Assembly: GCF_021155775.2 (NCBI RefSeq) | Contig: NC_060236.1 | Span: forward strand, 14,613,290 to 14,677,289 | DNA length: 64,000 nt | Reading direction: 5' to 3' | Origin: Neodiprion pinetum | Lineage: Eukaryota > Arthropoda > Insecta > Hymenoptera > Diprionidae | Part shown: piece after piece, positions 32,453 through 45,649 of the stretch | How the letters are laid out: each line of letters opens with the position of its first letter | How positions within the stretch are numbered: position 1 is the stretch's first letter | Program-made: the position numbers and the translations under genes | The notes under the pieces: generated by a model | What the model was told of the DNA's origin: nothing | Databases searched by the model: none | The model's input: the letters and a program-made list of their open reading frames with translations, nothing else

Positions 32453-34860
32453 TTACCCTTTCAATCCTTCGCTTTCGATGAGAAGCCCGTAATACGGCAA
32501 TGCCGTCCAATAAATGAGATGCTGGTGTGCAAATCATTAATCTACAAGAGAATTTTGTCGAAAATATGTAAATTTGAACGACTGGCGGAATTGAAGAACT
32601 AACGACGGAGCCAGGAATCGAACCTGGTATCTATCGATGCTCTAACGAAGACTTACTCCACTAGACCACCTAGCCGCCCTGACTCTGTTGTCATTAATTT
32701 CTCTCATGACCAGTGAGTTCAAATTTGTTTTCATGTGCCTGATTTGTATGAGTAAGAATTCCTTCTCTGCATGCACAATGTGAGGAGACTGTAGTGAGTA
32801 GATGTTATGTTCACCCTTCCGAATCTTAGCTTTTTATGAGAAGCCCGTAATACGGCAATGCCGTCCAATAAATGAGATGCTGGTGTGCAAATCATTAATC
32901 TACAAGAGAATTTTGTCAAAAATATGTAAATTTGAACGACTGGCAGAATTGAAGAACTAACGACGGAGCCAGGAATCGAACCTGGTATCTAGCGATGCTT
33001 TAACGGAGACTTACTCCACTAGACCACCTAGCCGCCCTGACTCTGTTGTCATTAATTTCTCTTATGACCAGTGAGTTCAAATTTGTTTCCAAGTGCTTGA
33101 TTTGTATAAGTAAGAATTTCTTTTCTGCATGCACGATGTAAGGAGACTGTAGTGTGTAGAAGTTACGTTCACTATTTCAATCCTTTGCTTCCGATAAAAA
33201 GCCCGTGAGACAGCAATGCTGTCTAATAAATGAAATGCAGGTGTGCAAATTATTATTTTACGAGATAATTTTGTTGAAAATATGTAAATTTGAACAACTG
33301 GTGAATTTGGAAGATTTACGACGCAGCCGGGAATCGAACCTGGTATCTAGCGATGCTTCACCGAAGACTCTCTCCACTAGACCACCAAGCCGCCCTGATT
33401 CTGTTGTCATTAATTTCTCTCATGACCAGTGAGTTCAAATTTGTGTCCAAGTGCCCGATTTGTATAAGTAGGAATGTCTTCTCTGCATGCACGATGTAAG
33501 GGGACTGTAGTGTGTAGAAGTTATGTTCACTATTTCAATCCTTTGCTTCTGATAAAAAGCCCGTAATACGGCAATGCCGTCTGATAAATGAGATGCGGGT
33601 GTGCAAATCATTAAGCCACAGGAGAATTCAGTTGAAAATATGTGAATTCAAACAACTGGTGAATTTGACAGATTAACGACCAAGCCAAAAATCGAACCTG
33701 ACATCTTACTTCACTAGACCACCTAGCCGCCCTGAGTCTGTTGTCATCAATTTCTCTCATAACCAGTGAGTTCAAATTTGTTTTCATGTGCCCAATTTGT
33801 ATGAGCAAGAATTTCTTCTCTGCATGCACGATGTGAGGAGACTGTAGTGTGTAGATGTTATGTTCACCCTTCCGAATCTTTGCTTTTGATGAGAAGCCCG
33901 TAAGACGGCAATGCCGTCTAATGAATGAGATGCGGTCGTGCAAATCATCAATCTACCAGAGAATTTTGTTGAAGATATGTAAATTTGAACAACTAGTGAA
34001 TTTGAAAAATCAACGACGGAGCCAGGAATCGAACCTGGTATCTGGCGATGCTTCACCGGAGACTTACTCCACTAGACCACCTGGCCGCCCTGACTCTGTT
34101 GTCAGTAATTTCTCTCATAACCGATAAGTTCAAATTTGTTTCCATGTTCTTGATTTGTATGAGTGAGAATTTCTTTTCTGCATGCACGATTTCAGGAGAC
34201 TGTAGTGTGTAGATGTTATGTTTACCCTTTCAATCCTTTGCTTTCGATGAAAACCCCGTAATTCGGCAATGCCGTCTGATAAATGAGGAGCGGGTGTGCA
34301 AATCATTAATCTACAAGAGAATTTTGGTGAAAATATGTGATTACGAACAACTGGTGAATTTGAGAAATTAACTACGGATCCAGGAATCAAACCCGGTATT
34401 CAGCGATGCTTTACCGGAGACTTACTCTACTAGACTACCTAGCCGCCCTGACTCTGTTGTCATTAACTTAACTTATAACCAGTGTGTTCAAATTTGTTTT
34501 CAAGCGCTTGATTTGTATAAGTAAGAATTTCTTCTTTGCATGCACGGTGTAAGGAGACTGTAGTGTGTAGATGTTAGGTTCACCCTTCCAATCCTTTGCT
34601 TCCGATGAGAACCCCGTAAGACAGCAATGCCGTCTAATAAATGAGATGCGGGTGTGCAAATCATCAATCAACGAGAGAATTTTAGTGAAAATATGTGAAT
34701 TTGAACAACTGGTGAATTTGAAAAATTAACGACGAAGCCGGGAATCGAACCTGATATCTAGCGATGGTTCACCGAAGACTTACTCCACTTGACCACCTAG
34801 CCGCCCTGACTCTGTTGTCAGTAATTTCTCTCATAACCTGTAAGTTTGAATCTGTTTTCA

Positions 34861-36106
34861 TGTGCCTCATTTGTATGAGTAAGAATTCCTTTTCTGCATG
34901 CAGGATGTAAGAAGACCGTAGCGTGTTGATGTTATGTTTACCCTTTCAATCCTTTGCTTTTGATGAGAAGCCCGTCAGACGGCAATGCCGTCTAATGAAT
35001 AAGATGCGGGTGTGCAAATCAATAATCTACGAGACAATTTTGTTGAAAATATGTGAATTCAAACACCTGGTGAATCTGAAAGATCAACGACGGAGCCAGG
35101 AATCGAACCTGGTATTTAGCGATGCTTTACCGGAGACTTACTCCACTAGACCGGCTAGCTGCCCTGACTCTGTTGTCAATAATTTCCCTTATAACCAGCA
35201 AGTTCAAATTTGTTTTCATGTGCTTGATTTGTATAAGTGAAAATTTCTTCTCCGCATGCACGTTATAAGGAGACTGTAGTGTGTAGATGTTATGTTTACC
35301 CTTCCAATCCTTTGCTTCCGATGAGAAGCCCGTAAGACGGCAATGCCGTCTGATAAATGAGATGCGGGTGTGCAAATAATTGATCCACAAGAGAATTTTG
35401 TTGGAGATATGTAAATTTGAACAACTGATAAATTTGAAAAATCAACGACGGAGCCGGAAATCGAACCTGATATCTAGCGATGCTTCACCGGAGACTTACT
35501 CCACTAGACCACCGAGCCGCCCTGACTCTGTTGTCATTAAGTTCTCTTATAACCAGTGAGTTTAAATTTGTTTACATGTGCCCGATTTGTGAGAGTAAGA
35601 ATTTCTTCTTTGCATGCACGATGTAACAAGTCTGTAGTGTGAAGATGTTATGTTTACCCTTTTAATCTTTTGCTTCCGATGGAAAGCCCGTAATACGGCG
35701 ATGCCGTCTAATAAATGAGATGCTGATGTGCAAATCATCAATCTACGACAGAATTTTGTTGAAAATATGTGAATTTGAACAACTGGTGAATTTAAAAAAG
35801 TAACGACGGAGCCAGGAATCGAACCTGGTATCTAGCGATGCTTTACCGGAGACTCACTCCACTAGACCACCTAGCCGCCCTAACTCTGTTGTCATTAATT
35901 TCTCTCATAACCAGTGAGTTCAAATTTGTTTTCATGTGCCCGATTTGTGTTGGTAAGAATTTCTTTTCTGCATGCACGATGTAAGGAGACTGTCGTGTGT
36001 AGATGTGATGTTTACCCTTTCAATCCTTTGCTTTTGATGAGAAGCCCGTAATACGGCAATGCCGTCTAACAAATGAGATGCTGGTGTGCGAATCTTTAAT
36101 CTACAA
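34861..36106. repeat. Three-copy block, copy 3
   Basis: See 20805-22050. It continues into the second Harbinger-bearing block, one unit (about 356 bp) shorter than the first. Confidence 0.75.
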
Positions 36107-38519
36107 GAGAATTTTGTCGGAAATATGTAAATTTGAACGACTGGCGGAATTGAAAAACTAACGACGGAGCCAGGAATCGAACCTGGTATCTAGCGATGCT
36201 TTAACGGAGACTTACTCCACTAGACCACCTAGCCGCCCTGACTCTGTTGTCATCAATTTCTCTCCTGACCAGTGAGTTCAAATTTGTTTCCAAGTGCCCA
36301 ATTCGTATGAGTAAGAATTTCTTTTTCTGCATGTACAATGTAAGGAGACTGTAGTGTGTAGGAGTTTTGTTCACTATTTCAATCCTTTGCTTCCGATGAA
36401 AAGCCCGTGAGACAGCAATGCCGTCTAATAAATGAGATGCAGGTGTGCAAATCATTATTCTAGAAGAGAATTTTGTTGAAAATATGTAAATTTGAACAAC
36501 TAGTGAATTTAAAAGATTTACGACGCAGCCGTGAATCGAACCTGGTATCTAGCGATGCTTTACCAGAGACTTACTCCACTAGACCACCTAGCCGCCCTGA
36601 CTCTGTTGTCATTAGTTTCCCTCATAACCAGTAATTTCAAATTTGTTTTCAAGCGCCCGATTTGTATGAGTGAGAATTTCTTCTCTGCATGCACGATTTC
36701 AGGAGACTGTAGTGTGTAGATGTTAGGTTTACCCTTTCAATCCTTCGCTTTTGATGAGAACCCCGTAAGACAGCAATGCCGTCTGATAAATGAAAAGCGG
36801 GTGTGCAAATCATTAATCTACAAGAGAATTTTGGTGAAAATATGTGAATACGAACAACTGGTGAATTTGAGAAATTAACGACGGATCCAGGAATCAAACC
36901 TGGTATTTAGCGATGCTTTACCGGAGACTTACTCGACTAGACCACCTAGCCGCCCTGACTCTGTTGTCATTAACTTAACTTATAACCAGTGGGTTCAAAT
37001 TTGTTTCCAAGTGCCCAATTCGTATGAGTAAGAATTTTTTTTTCTGCATGTACAATGTAAGGAGACTGTAGTGTGTAGGAGTTTTGTTCACTATTTCGAT
37101 CCTTTGCTTCCGATGAAAAGCCCGTGAGACAGCAATGCCGTCTAATAAATGAGATGCAGGTGTGCAAATCATTATTCTAGAAGAGAATTTTGTTGAAAAT
37201 ATGTAAATTTGAACAACTAGTGAATTCAAAAGATTTACGACGCAGCCGTGAATCGAACCTGGTATCTAGCGATGCTTTACCAGAGACTTACTCCACTAGA
37301 CCACCTAGCCGCCCTGACTCTGTTGTCATTAGTTTCCCTCATAACCAGTAATTTCAAATTTGTTTTCAAGCGCCCGATTTGTATGAGTGAGAATTTCTTC
37401 TCTGCATGCACGATTTCAGGAGACTGTAGTGTGTAGATGTTAGGTTTACCCTTTCAATCCTTCGCTTTCGATGAGAACCCCGTAAGACGGCAATGCCGTC
37501 TGATAAATGAGAAGCGGGTGTGCAAATCATTAATCTACAAGAGAATTTTGGTGAAAATATGTGAATACGAACAACTGGTGAATTTGAGAAATTAACGACG
37601 GATCCAGGAATCAAACCTGGTATTTAGCGATGCTTTACCGGAGACTTACTCGACTAGACCACCTAGCCGCCCTGACTCTGTTGTCATTAACTTAACTTAT
37701 AACCAGTGGGTTCAAATTTGTTTTCAAGCGCTTGATTTGTATGAGTAAGAATTTCTTCTTTGCATGCACGGTGTAAGGAGACTGTAGTGTGTAGATGTTA
37801 GGTTCACCCTTCCAATCCTTTGCTTCCGATGAGAACCCCGTAAGACAGCAATGCCGTCTAATAAATGAGATGCGGGTGTGCAAATCATTAATCAACGAGA
37901 GAATTTTGGTGAAAATATGTGAATTTGAACAACTGGTGAATTTGAAAAATTAACGACGAAGCCGGAAATCGAACCTGATATCTAGCGATGGTTCACCGAA
38001 GACTTACTCCACTTGACCACCTAGCCGCCCTGACTCTGTTGTCAGTAATTTCTCTCATAACCAGTAAGTTTAAATTTGTTTCAATGTGCCCGATCTGTAT
38101 GAGTAAGAATTTCCTCTCTGCATGCACGGTGTAAGGAGACTGTAGTGTGTAGATGTTATGTTTACCCTTTCAATCCTTTGCTTCCGATGAGAACCCCGTA
38201 AGACGGCAATGCCGTCTGATAAATGAGAAGCGGGTGCGCAAATCATTAATCTACAGGAGAATTTTGGTGAGAATATGTGAATACGAACAACTGGTGAATT
38301 TGAGGTATTAACGACGGATCTAGGAATCAAACCTGGTATTTAGCGATGCTTTACCGGAGACTTACTCCACTAGACCACCTTGCCGCCCTGACTCTGTTGT
38401 CATTAACTTAACTTATAACCATTGGGTTCAAATTTGTTTTCAAGCGCTTGATTTGTATAAGTAAGAATTTCTTCTCTGCATGCAGGATGTAAGAAGACCG
38501 TAGTGTGTAGATGTTATGG

Positions 38520-38522
38520 TTA
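38520..38522. repeat. TTA target duplication, left of Harbinger copy 2
   Basis: Partner at 42928-42930; identical context to copy 1. Confidence 0.9.
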
Positions 38523-38919
38523 AGGTCGAAGCACATAAAATTACAGAGGCCATGGGCAGAATGCAGAAGCCGTAGCGCATGCGCAATTGCGAAAGTCCAG
38601 TAGAGCCATATGGCTTCTGCATTCTGCCCATGGCTTATGGATTTTCAATCTACATAAAAATCCATAAGCCATATTCCATGGCATAACAAACACAGAAGCG
38701 TGCGTGATTGTATCACTGTTGATTACCTGCAACTCAAAAGAATAGGATATACATTTTAACAGACAGGTAGGCACTTTTATTGTTCAATAATTAATGTAGG
38801 TAAAATTACATACTGGACATGGGTGTCATCATTTCGTCTTTTGTAAATACAACTTTGAATCCTGGGCAGTGTAACATTTTGAGGTTAGGCGGATTTACGT
38901 GCATGATTTCTCCAACTCA
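38523..38919 (+). repeat. Harbinger copy 2, left terminal inverted repeat
   Basis: Equivalent of 28048-28444, with one substitution noted (C to T at 38713). Confidence 0.9.
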
Positions 38920-39023
38920 AATTTACCACATGAATAATTTATTATCTAATTATTACAATACATCGGTTGTATGATGATTTTCTTTATATTCCATATGAAT
39001 ATTCAGATCTTGCCGTTATAGAC

Positions 39024-40525
39024 ATGGACAACGATCATACGGATTACTGTCGACGAAGCAATAATTCAAGGAATTTCGAAGACTGTGGAATGCAAGAAAA
39101 TTTGGATCCTCAAGTGGTACTGCAAAATCAAGAAGAGCGAGGTTTTGATGAAATCTTGATAGATGCGGTTAAAAGCTATCCGCATCTGTACGATACAAGC
39201 TGCAAAGACTACCGCGATGCCATTAAAAAAGAGAACTCCTGGGTGGAGATAGCCGGAGTTTTGAATGCGACTCGTCAGTATTATTTTTGTTTGCCAATGA
39301 AGTATTCTTATATGAGCAACCTTGCTCACTCTAAATTAAGGTCGATGATTGAATTCGAATGACAGATTTCTCTTGCAGACATTTGCAATGTGATTTGCAT
39401 CTCTATCACTTTCTTTGTAATATATAATTCTTATCAATGTGTACTACACTCACATCACTTCATGAACTTCCACAAAAGCACACAATTCATCATTTTTAAG
39501 TTGATCCTTTATCAAAAATAACTCGATGTGTAAAAAATAGATTAAATACTGAAAAACTGCTATGCTATTGTGCAATAAATGTTTTTAAACAAATTTCTCA
39601 TAAATTCAATTACAGCTCAAATTTGCTCCACTCGTTGGACTCGATTAAGGGAATCTTACTCGAAAGAAAAAAAAAAAAAAAATACTGAGAATAAGAGCGG
39701 AAGTGGAGCGGCTCAACGGCGAGGATTCGTACACTTCGAAGCCATGCGATTTATAGATAAATTCGTAAAAACTCGATCGTGAGATTTCTCAACTTCATAT
39801 TTTGCAGACTCTTACATCATATTAGTAAAAAATTGTACTCTTGTGGATCTACAAATTGAATTAAATATCTCCTCAGATCGGTCAGCAATGTCAAGATGAC
39901 ACAACCATTCAGTTCAACTCATCAGCAAAGCGAGAGTCGAAATCAGGCAATCTCAAAATGGGTGCAGCAGCAAGGCGATTTCACTTCGGAAATCCACAGC
40001 AGTTCATCGCAACAAGATATCATCAATGTATCGGAATCAACAAATCGACCGACTCCATGCACGACACCCGAAGTGATGAATTTTGAGGAAGCGTCATCAT
40101 CATCGTCTTTTTCAACAGATTTCACTGTGAACGAGTTTGAAAATCGATCAGCGTCCACGTCGAATGAATCATCATATCAGTCTCCACTAGCGTCACCCAC
40201 AATACATGAAACTCCCAACACTTTCAAGAAACCACCATCATATACGAAGGGCAGATTTAATCCATATATAACGATAAAAAAAGACTTTAAAAAAAAAGAA
40301 GCAGAGAATGATGAATTTGAAGCATCTTTCATTAATTTTAATAAGGTAGTTACAGCGCATTTGGTAAATAAGAAAAAACCTGAACAAACATGTAACGATC
40401 ACGACCATTCTTTCGGCAATTCAATTGTGACAGAATTGAATAGAATGAAGGAGGATGAAAAAATCAATAAAAAACGAGAAATCCTGAAAATTTTATGGCA
40501 GAATAGTAGCCCCAAAAAAGATTAG
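39024..40525 (+). CDS. Harbinger MADF/BESS-type protein (three exons), copy 2
   Basis: Predicted exons are 39024-39273, 39616-39778 and 39877-40525, with the same splice sites as copy 1. The only coding change seen is Leu to Ser near the BESS-like helix (TTA to TCA at 40422). Frame and domains are intact. See the entry at 28549 for domain details. Confidence 0.8.
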
Positions 40526-41062
40526 ATAGTTTTTCTCCAATATATTTTTTTGCTATGGAGAAAGAACTTTTGGATGAGTTTGTCTACAAAGTGGTCAGGT
40601 GGAATTAAACGTTGTTTAATTGGCTGTGTGAGTGACTATTAGATTATAAAAACATTAAAAACTGAAAATTATCATGTCTAGTCAAAGGCATTATCATGTT
40701 AAGTCATATCATATAAATATAATATTTTTCTTCATTAATTCATTATCATATAAAGGCGAGACCTGTTGAAAATTTCTCATTACGATAATTTCTACATATG
40801 TATAAGAGATTCTATTCTTAATTTTATATTTTTATTTAAGTCAGTTAACCACCAAACTTACCTGCAGTGTTCAAACTTAAAAAAAAACAGTGATTTTATG
40901 AATAGTGGGAATAACTTACAAACTGATGTAAGAATAATCCTTTTAATAAGATTAAGTATCGCATAATATGTTATTGTTGATGGTATATATTATTAGTGAA
41001 ACGGGACCAGCAATAAATATTACAATATAATATACAAGTGAGTCGTACGTCGATTAATTTTT
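40526..41062. other. AT-rich intergenic region of Harbinger copy 2
   Basis: Same as 30051-30587; nothing further to annotate. Confidence 0.6.
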
Positions 41063-42353
41063 TTAGTCTAGATTTTGCCCCCTAGTCACATAATCGTACT
41101 GCCAATTTACCATTCCCGGTGGTGTTAAGAAATAATTGCTCAAAGTTTCTCTTACGTTTACTGCATATGCAATCCCATTTTCGATATTCTCGATAACTTC
41201 ATCGTTGTTTTGAAACTGAATATTGTCACCTTCTTGGTGGCGGATGTAATTGTGTAAACACACAGTTGTTAAAATATATTTATTTATATTTTCTGGAATC
41301 GCAACAATGGGTCGATTGTAAATTGCCCATTTTTTAGCTAAAATCCCAAACGAATTTTCTATTATACGCCGTGCTCGAGACAGTCGATAATTGAAGATAT
41401 TTTTACGTTCGCCAAGATAATTTCCTGTGAAAGGCCTCATCAAATGTTTACCGATAGGAAATGCTTCGTCTCCGATGAAAAAATAAGGCATTTGAATGTC
41501 GCTTCCGCTCAATTTGCTGGCTCCTTCAGGGATATTTAGCTGCCGGTTTTCAGGATTCAAGTCGCTAATTGCGAAAATTCCACCATCACTGTTCTTACCA
41601 GCGGAGCCGATATCAACTAGTGTGAATTTGTAATTATGATCACATACAGCCATCAGTACTACGCTGTATCTCTTGTGATAATTGAAGTACAGAGTGCCAG
41701 AGTTGGGCGGACATTGTGCATCGACATGTTTACCATCGATCGCCCCCAAGCAATGTGGAAAATTCCATAGTTGCCAAAAGCCTTCAGCAATTTGTAAATA
41801 TTCTTCTTTCGAAGGCGCTTGAAGATATCTGTGGCCAAGAACTCTCCCCAATGCGTCGCTGGTCTCTTTGATTATCTTATGCACTGTTGACAGACCAACA
41901 CGATAAGCAAACGCTATGGCAGGAACTTTGTCTCCACTTAAAAATCTGAAAGGTAAAAATACATATGACGATATTGAATGGATACGTATTGTATTATACT
42001 TATTTATCTACGTAGAATTACATCTTGACTTATACAAATTAATACCGTAGCGTCAAAGCGAGTCGTTGTTCAGGATTAATAGCACGTGGACTTCTTTTTA
42101 ACAAACTTGGATTTGCAATATCCAATAAGTTCTGGAATGATGGAAGTGTCATACGAGCATATTTCCAGAACATCTGCGGATCAGTTTTCAACTCTTGAAA
42201 GAGATTGTGGAAAGCACCCTGCTGCCGTCTGCGCATGTTAATTGGTCGGACCCACAAACGTCTGCGCCGCCGACGTATTCTCTCTCTTCGGCGATTTACC
42301 AAAATTGCTCCCAGATAAACCGAGGAAATTAACAATAAATCAGAGTCATCCAT
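41063..42353 (-). CDS. Harbinger DDE transposase (two exons), copy 2
   Basis: Predicted exon 1 is 42353-42046, the intron is 41946-42045 and exon 2 is 41945-41063. Relative to copy 1 there is one amino-acid change (Gln to Lys at 41449, in the GQHLMRP segment) and two silent changes (41069, 41870). The catalytic residues are unchanged. See the entry at 30588. Confidence 0.9.
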
Positions 42354-42530
42354 TCCTATAATAAAAATTCATTATGATTCGAAATTCAATCTAAACAAAA
42401 AATATAATTATATTAAAAATTTGAATTGTAAAAATCACTTAAACTGTAGAATGTCCAAGATAAAATACTGAGATTAATATATCGAACAAAACATTAACGA
42501 AGATATTGTTCTTAATAATTGACCAAAAAA

Positions 42531-42927
42531 TGAATTGGAGAAATCATGTGCGTAAATCCGCCTAACCTTAAAATGTTACACTGCCCAGGATTCAAAGTTG
42601 TATCTACAAAAGACGAAATATTGACACCCATGTCCAGTATGTAATTTTACCTACATTAATTATTGAACAATAAAAGAGCCTACCTGTCTGTTAAAATGTA
42701 TATCCTATTCTTTTGAGTTGCAGGTAATCAACAGTGGTACAATCACGCACGCTTCTGTGTTTGTTATGCCATGGAATATGGCTTATGGATTTTTATGTAG
42801 ATTAAAAATCCATAAGCCATGGGCAGAATGCAGAAGCCATATGGCTCTACTGGACTTTCGCAATTGCGCATGCGCTACGGCTTCTGCATTCTGCCCATGG
42901 CCTCTGTAATTTTATGTGCTTCGACCT
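42531..42927 (-). repeat. Harbinger copy 2, right terminal inverted repeat
   Basis: Equivalent of 32056-32452; followed by TTA 42928-42930. Confidence 0.9.
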
Positions 42928-45649
42928 TTACCCTTTCAATCCTTCGCTTTCGATGAGAAGCCCGTAATACGGCAATGCCGTCCAATAAATGAGATGCTGG
43001 TGTGCAAATCATTAATCTACAAGAGAATTTTGTCGAAAATATGTAAATTTGAACGACTGGCGGAATTGAAGAACTAACGACGGAGCCAGGAATCGAACCT
43101 GGTATCTATCGATGCTCTAACGAAGACTTACTCCACTAGACCACCTAGCCGCCCTGACTCTGTTGTCATTAATTTCTCTCATGACCTGTGAGTTCAAATT
43201 TGTTTTCATGTGCCTGATTTGTATGAGTAAGAATTCCTTCTCTGCATGCACAATGTGAGGAGACTGTAGTGAGTAGATGTTATGTTCACCCTTCCGAATC
43301 TTAGCTTTTTATGAGAAGCCCGTAATACGGCAATGCCGTCCAATAAATGAGATGCTGGTGTGCAAATCATTAATCTACAAGAGAATTTTGTCAAAAATAT
43401 GTAAATTTGAACGACTGGCAGAATTGAAGAACTAACGACGGAGCCAGGAATCGAACCTGGTATCTAGCGATGCTTTAACGGAGACTTACTCCACTAGACC
43501 ACCTAGCCGCCCTGACTCTGTTGTCATTAATTTCTCTTATGACCAGTGAGTTCAAATTTGTTTCCAAGTGCTTGATTTGTATAAGTAAGAATTTCTTTTC
43601 TGCATGCACGATGTAAGGAGACTGTAGTGTGTAGAAGTTACGTTCACTATTTCAATCCTTTGCTTCCGATAAAAAGCCCGTGAGACAGCAATGCTGTATA
43701 ATAAATGAAATGCAGGTGTGCAAATTATTATTTTACGAGATAATTTTGTTGAAAATATGTAAATTTGAACAACTGGTGAATTTGGAAGATTCACGACGCA
43801 GCCGGGAATCGAACCTGGTATCTAGCGATGCTTCACCGAAGACTCTCTCCACTAGACCACCAAGCCGCCCTGATTCTGTTGTCATTAATTTCTCTTATGA
43901 CCAGTGAGTTCAAATTTGTGTCCAAGTGCCCGATTTGTATGAGTAGGAATGTCTTCTCTGCATGCACGATGTAAGGGGACTGTAGTGTGTAGATGTTATG
44001 TTCACCCTTCCAATCCTTTGCTTCCGATGAGAAGCCCGTAAGACGGCAATGCCGTCTAATAAATGAGATGCGGGTGTGCAAATAATTGATCCACAAGAGA
44101 ATTTTGTTGGAGATATGTAAATTTGAACAACTGATAAATTTGAAAAATCAACGACGGAGCCGGAAATCGAACCTGATATCTAGCGATGCTTCACCGGAGA
44201 CTTACTCCACTAGACCACCGAGCCGCCCTGACTCTGTTGTCATTAAGTTCTCTTATAACCAGTGAGTTTAAATTTGTTTACATGTGCCCGATTCGTGAGA
44301 GTAAGAATTTCTTCTTTGCATGCACGATGTAACAAGTCTGTAGTGTGAAGATGTTATGTTTACCCTTTTAATCTTTTGCTTCCGATGGAAAGCCCGTAAT
44401 ACGGCGATGCCGTCTAATAAATGAGATGATGATGTGCAAATCATCAATCTACGACAGAATTTTGTTGAAAATATGTGAATTTGAACAACTGGTGAATTTA
44501 AAAAATTGACGACGGAGCCAGGAATCGAACCTGGTATCTAGCGATGCTTTACCGGAGACTCACTCCACTAGACCACCTAGCCGCCCTAACTCTGTTGTCA
44601 TTAATTTCTCTCATAACCAGTGAGTTCAAATTTGTTTTCATGTGCCCGATTTGTGTTGGTAAGAATTTCTTTTCTGCATGCACGATGTAAGGAGACTGTC
44701 GTGTGTAGATGTGATGTTTACCCTTTCAATCCTTTGCTTTTGATGAGAAGCCCGTAATACGGCAATGCCGTCTAATAAATGAGATGCTGGTGTGCGAATC
44801 ATTAATCTACAAGAGAATTTTGTCGAAAATATGTAAATTTGAACGACTGGCGGAATTGAAAAACTAACGACGGAGCCAGGAATCGAACCTGGTATCTAGC
44901 GATGCTTTAACGGAGACTTACTCCACTAGACCACCTAGCCGCCCTGACTCTGTTGTCATCAATTTCTCTCCTGACCAGTGAGTTCAAATTTGTTTCCAAG
45001 TGCCCAATTCGTATGAGTAAGAATTTCTTTTTCTGCATGTACAATGTAAGGAGACTGTAGTGTGTAGGAGTTTTGTTCACTATTTCAATCCTTAGCTTCC
45101 GATGAAAAGCCCGTGAGACAGCAATGCCGTCTAATAAATGAGATGCAGGTGTGCAAATCATTATTCTAGAAGAGAATTTTGTTGTAAATATGTAAATTTG
45201 AACAACTAGTGAATTTAAAAGATTTACGACGCAGCCGTGAATCAAACCTGGTATCTAGCGATGCTTTACCAGAGACTTACTCCACTAGACCACCTAGCCG
45301 CCCTGACTCTGTTGTCATTAGTTTCCCTCATAACCAGTAATTTCAAATTTGTTTTCAAGCGCCCGATTTGTATGAGTGAGAATTTCTTCTCTGCATGCAC
45401 GATTTCAGGAGACTGTAGTGTGTAGATGTTAGGTTCACCCTTTCAATCCTTCGCTTTCGATGAGAACCCCGTAAGACGGCAATGCCGTCTGATAAATGAG
45501 AAGCGGGTGTGCAAATCATTAATCTACAAAAGAATTTTGGTGAAAATATGTGAATACGAACAACTGGTGAATTTGAGAAATTAACGACGGATCCAGGAAT
45601 CAAACCTGGTATTTAGCGATGCTTCACCGGAGACTTACTCGACTAGACC

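Larger units (their letters stand above)
25866..33518. repeat. Segmental duplication copy 1, carrying Harbinger copy 1
   Basis: About 7.65 kb matches 36341-43993 at a constant offset of 10,475 bp, including satellite units on both sides and the whole transposon. Similarity continues upstream at offset 10,833 after one extra unit (about 25510-25866). Confidence 0.9.
32453..38522 (-). repeat. Tandem satellite block 3, about 17 units
   Basis: Continues the array between the two Harbinger copies. One unit (33661-33730) has lost 21 bp of the tRNA-like module, at about 33705. The first 1.06 kb repeats after the second Harbinger copy. The block ends with TTA 38520-38522. Confidence 0.95.
38523..42927. 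mobile_element. PIF/Harbinger DNA transposon, copy 2
   Basis: 4,405 bp, offset exactly 10,475 from copy 1. I found five substitutions relative to copy 1 (copy-1 positions 28238, 29947, 30594, 30974 and 31395) and no indels. Flanks and insertion point are the same as copy 1, so it arose by duplication of the surrounding DNA. Inverted repeats lie at 38523-38919 and 42531-42927. Confidence 0.95.
36341..43993. repeat. Segmental duplication copy 2, carrying Harbinger copy 2
   Basis: Partner of 25866-33518. At about 43993 it switches within a unit (TGTGTAGATGTTATG instead of TGTGTAGAAGTTATG) to the variant series seen at about 24455, which marks the exchange point. Confidence 0.9.
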
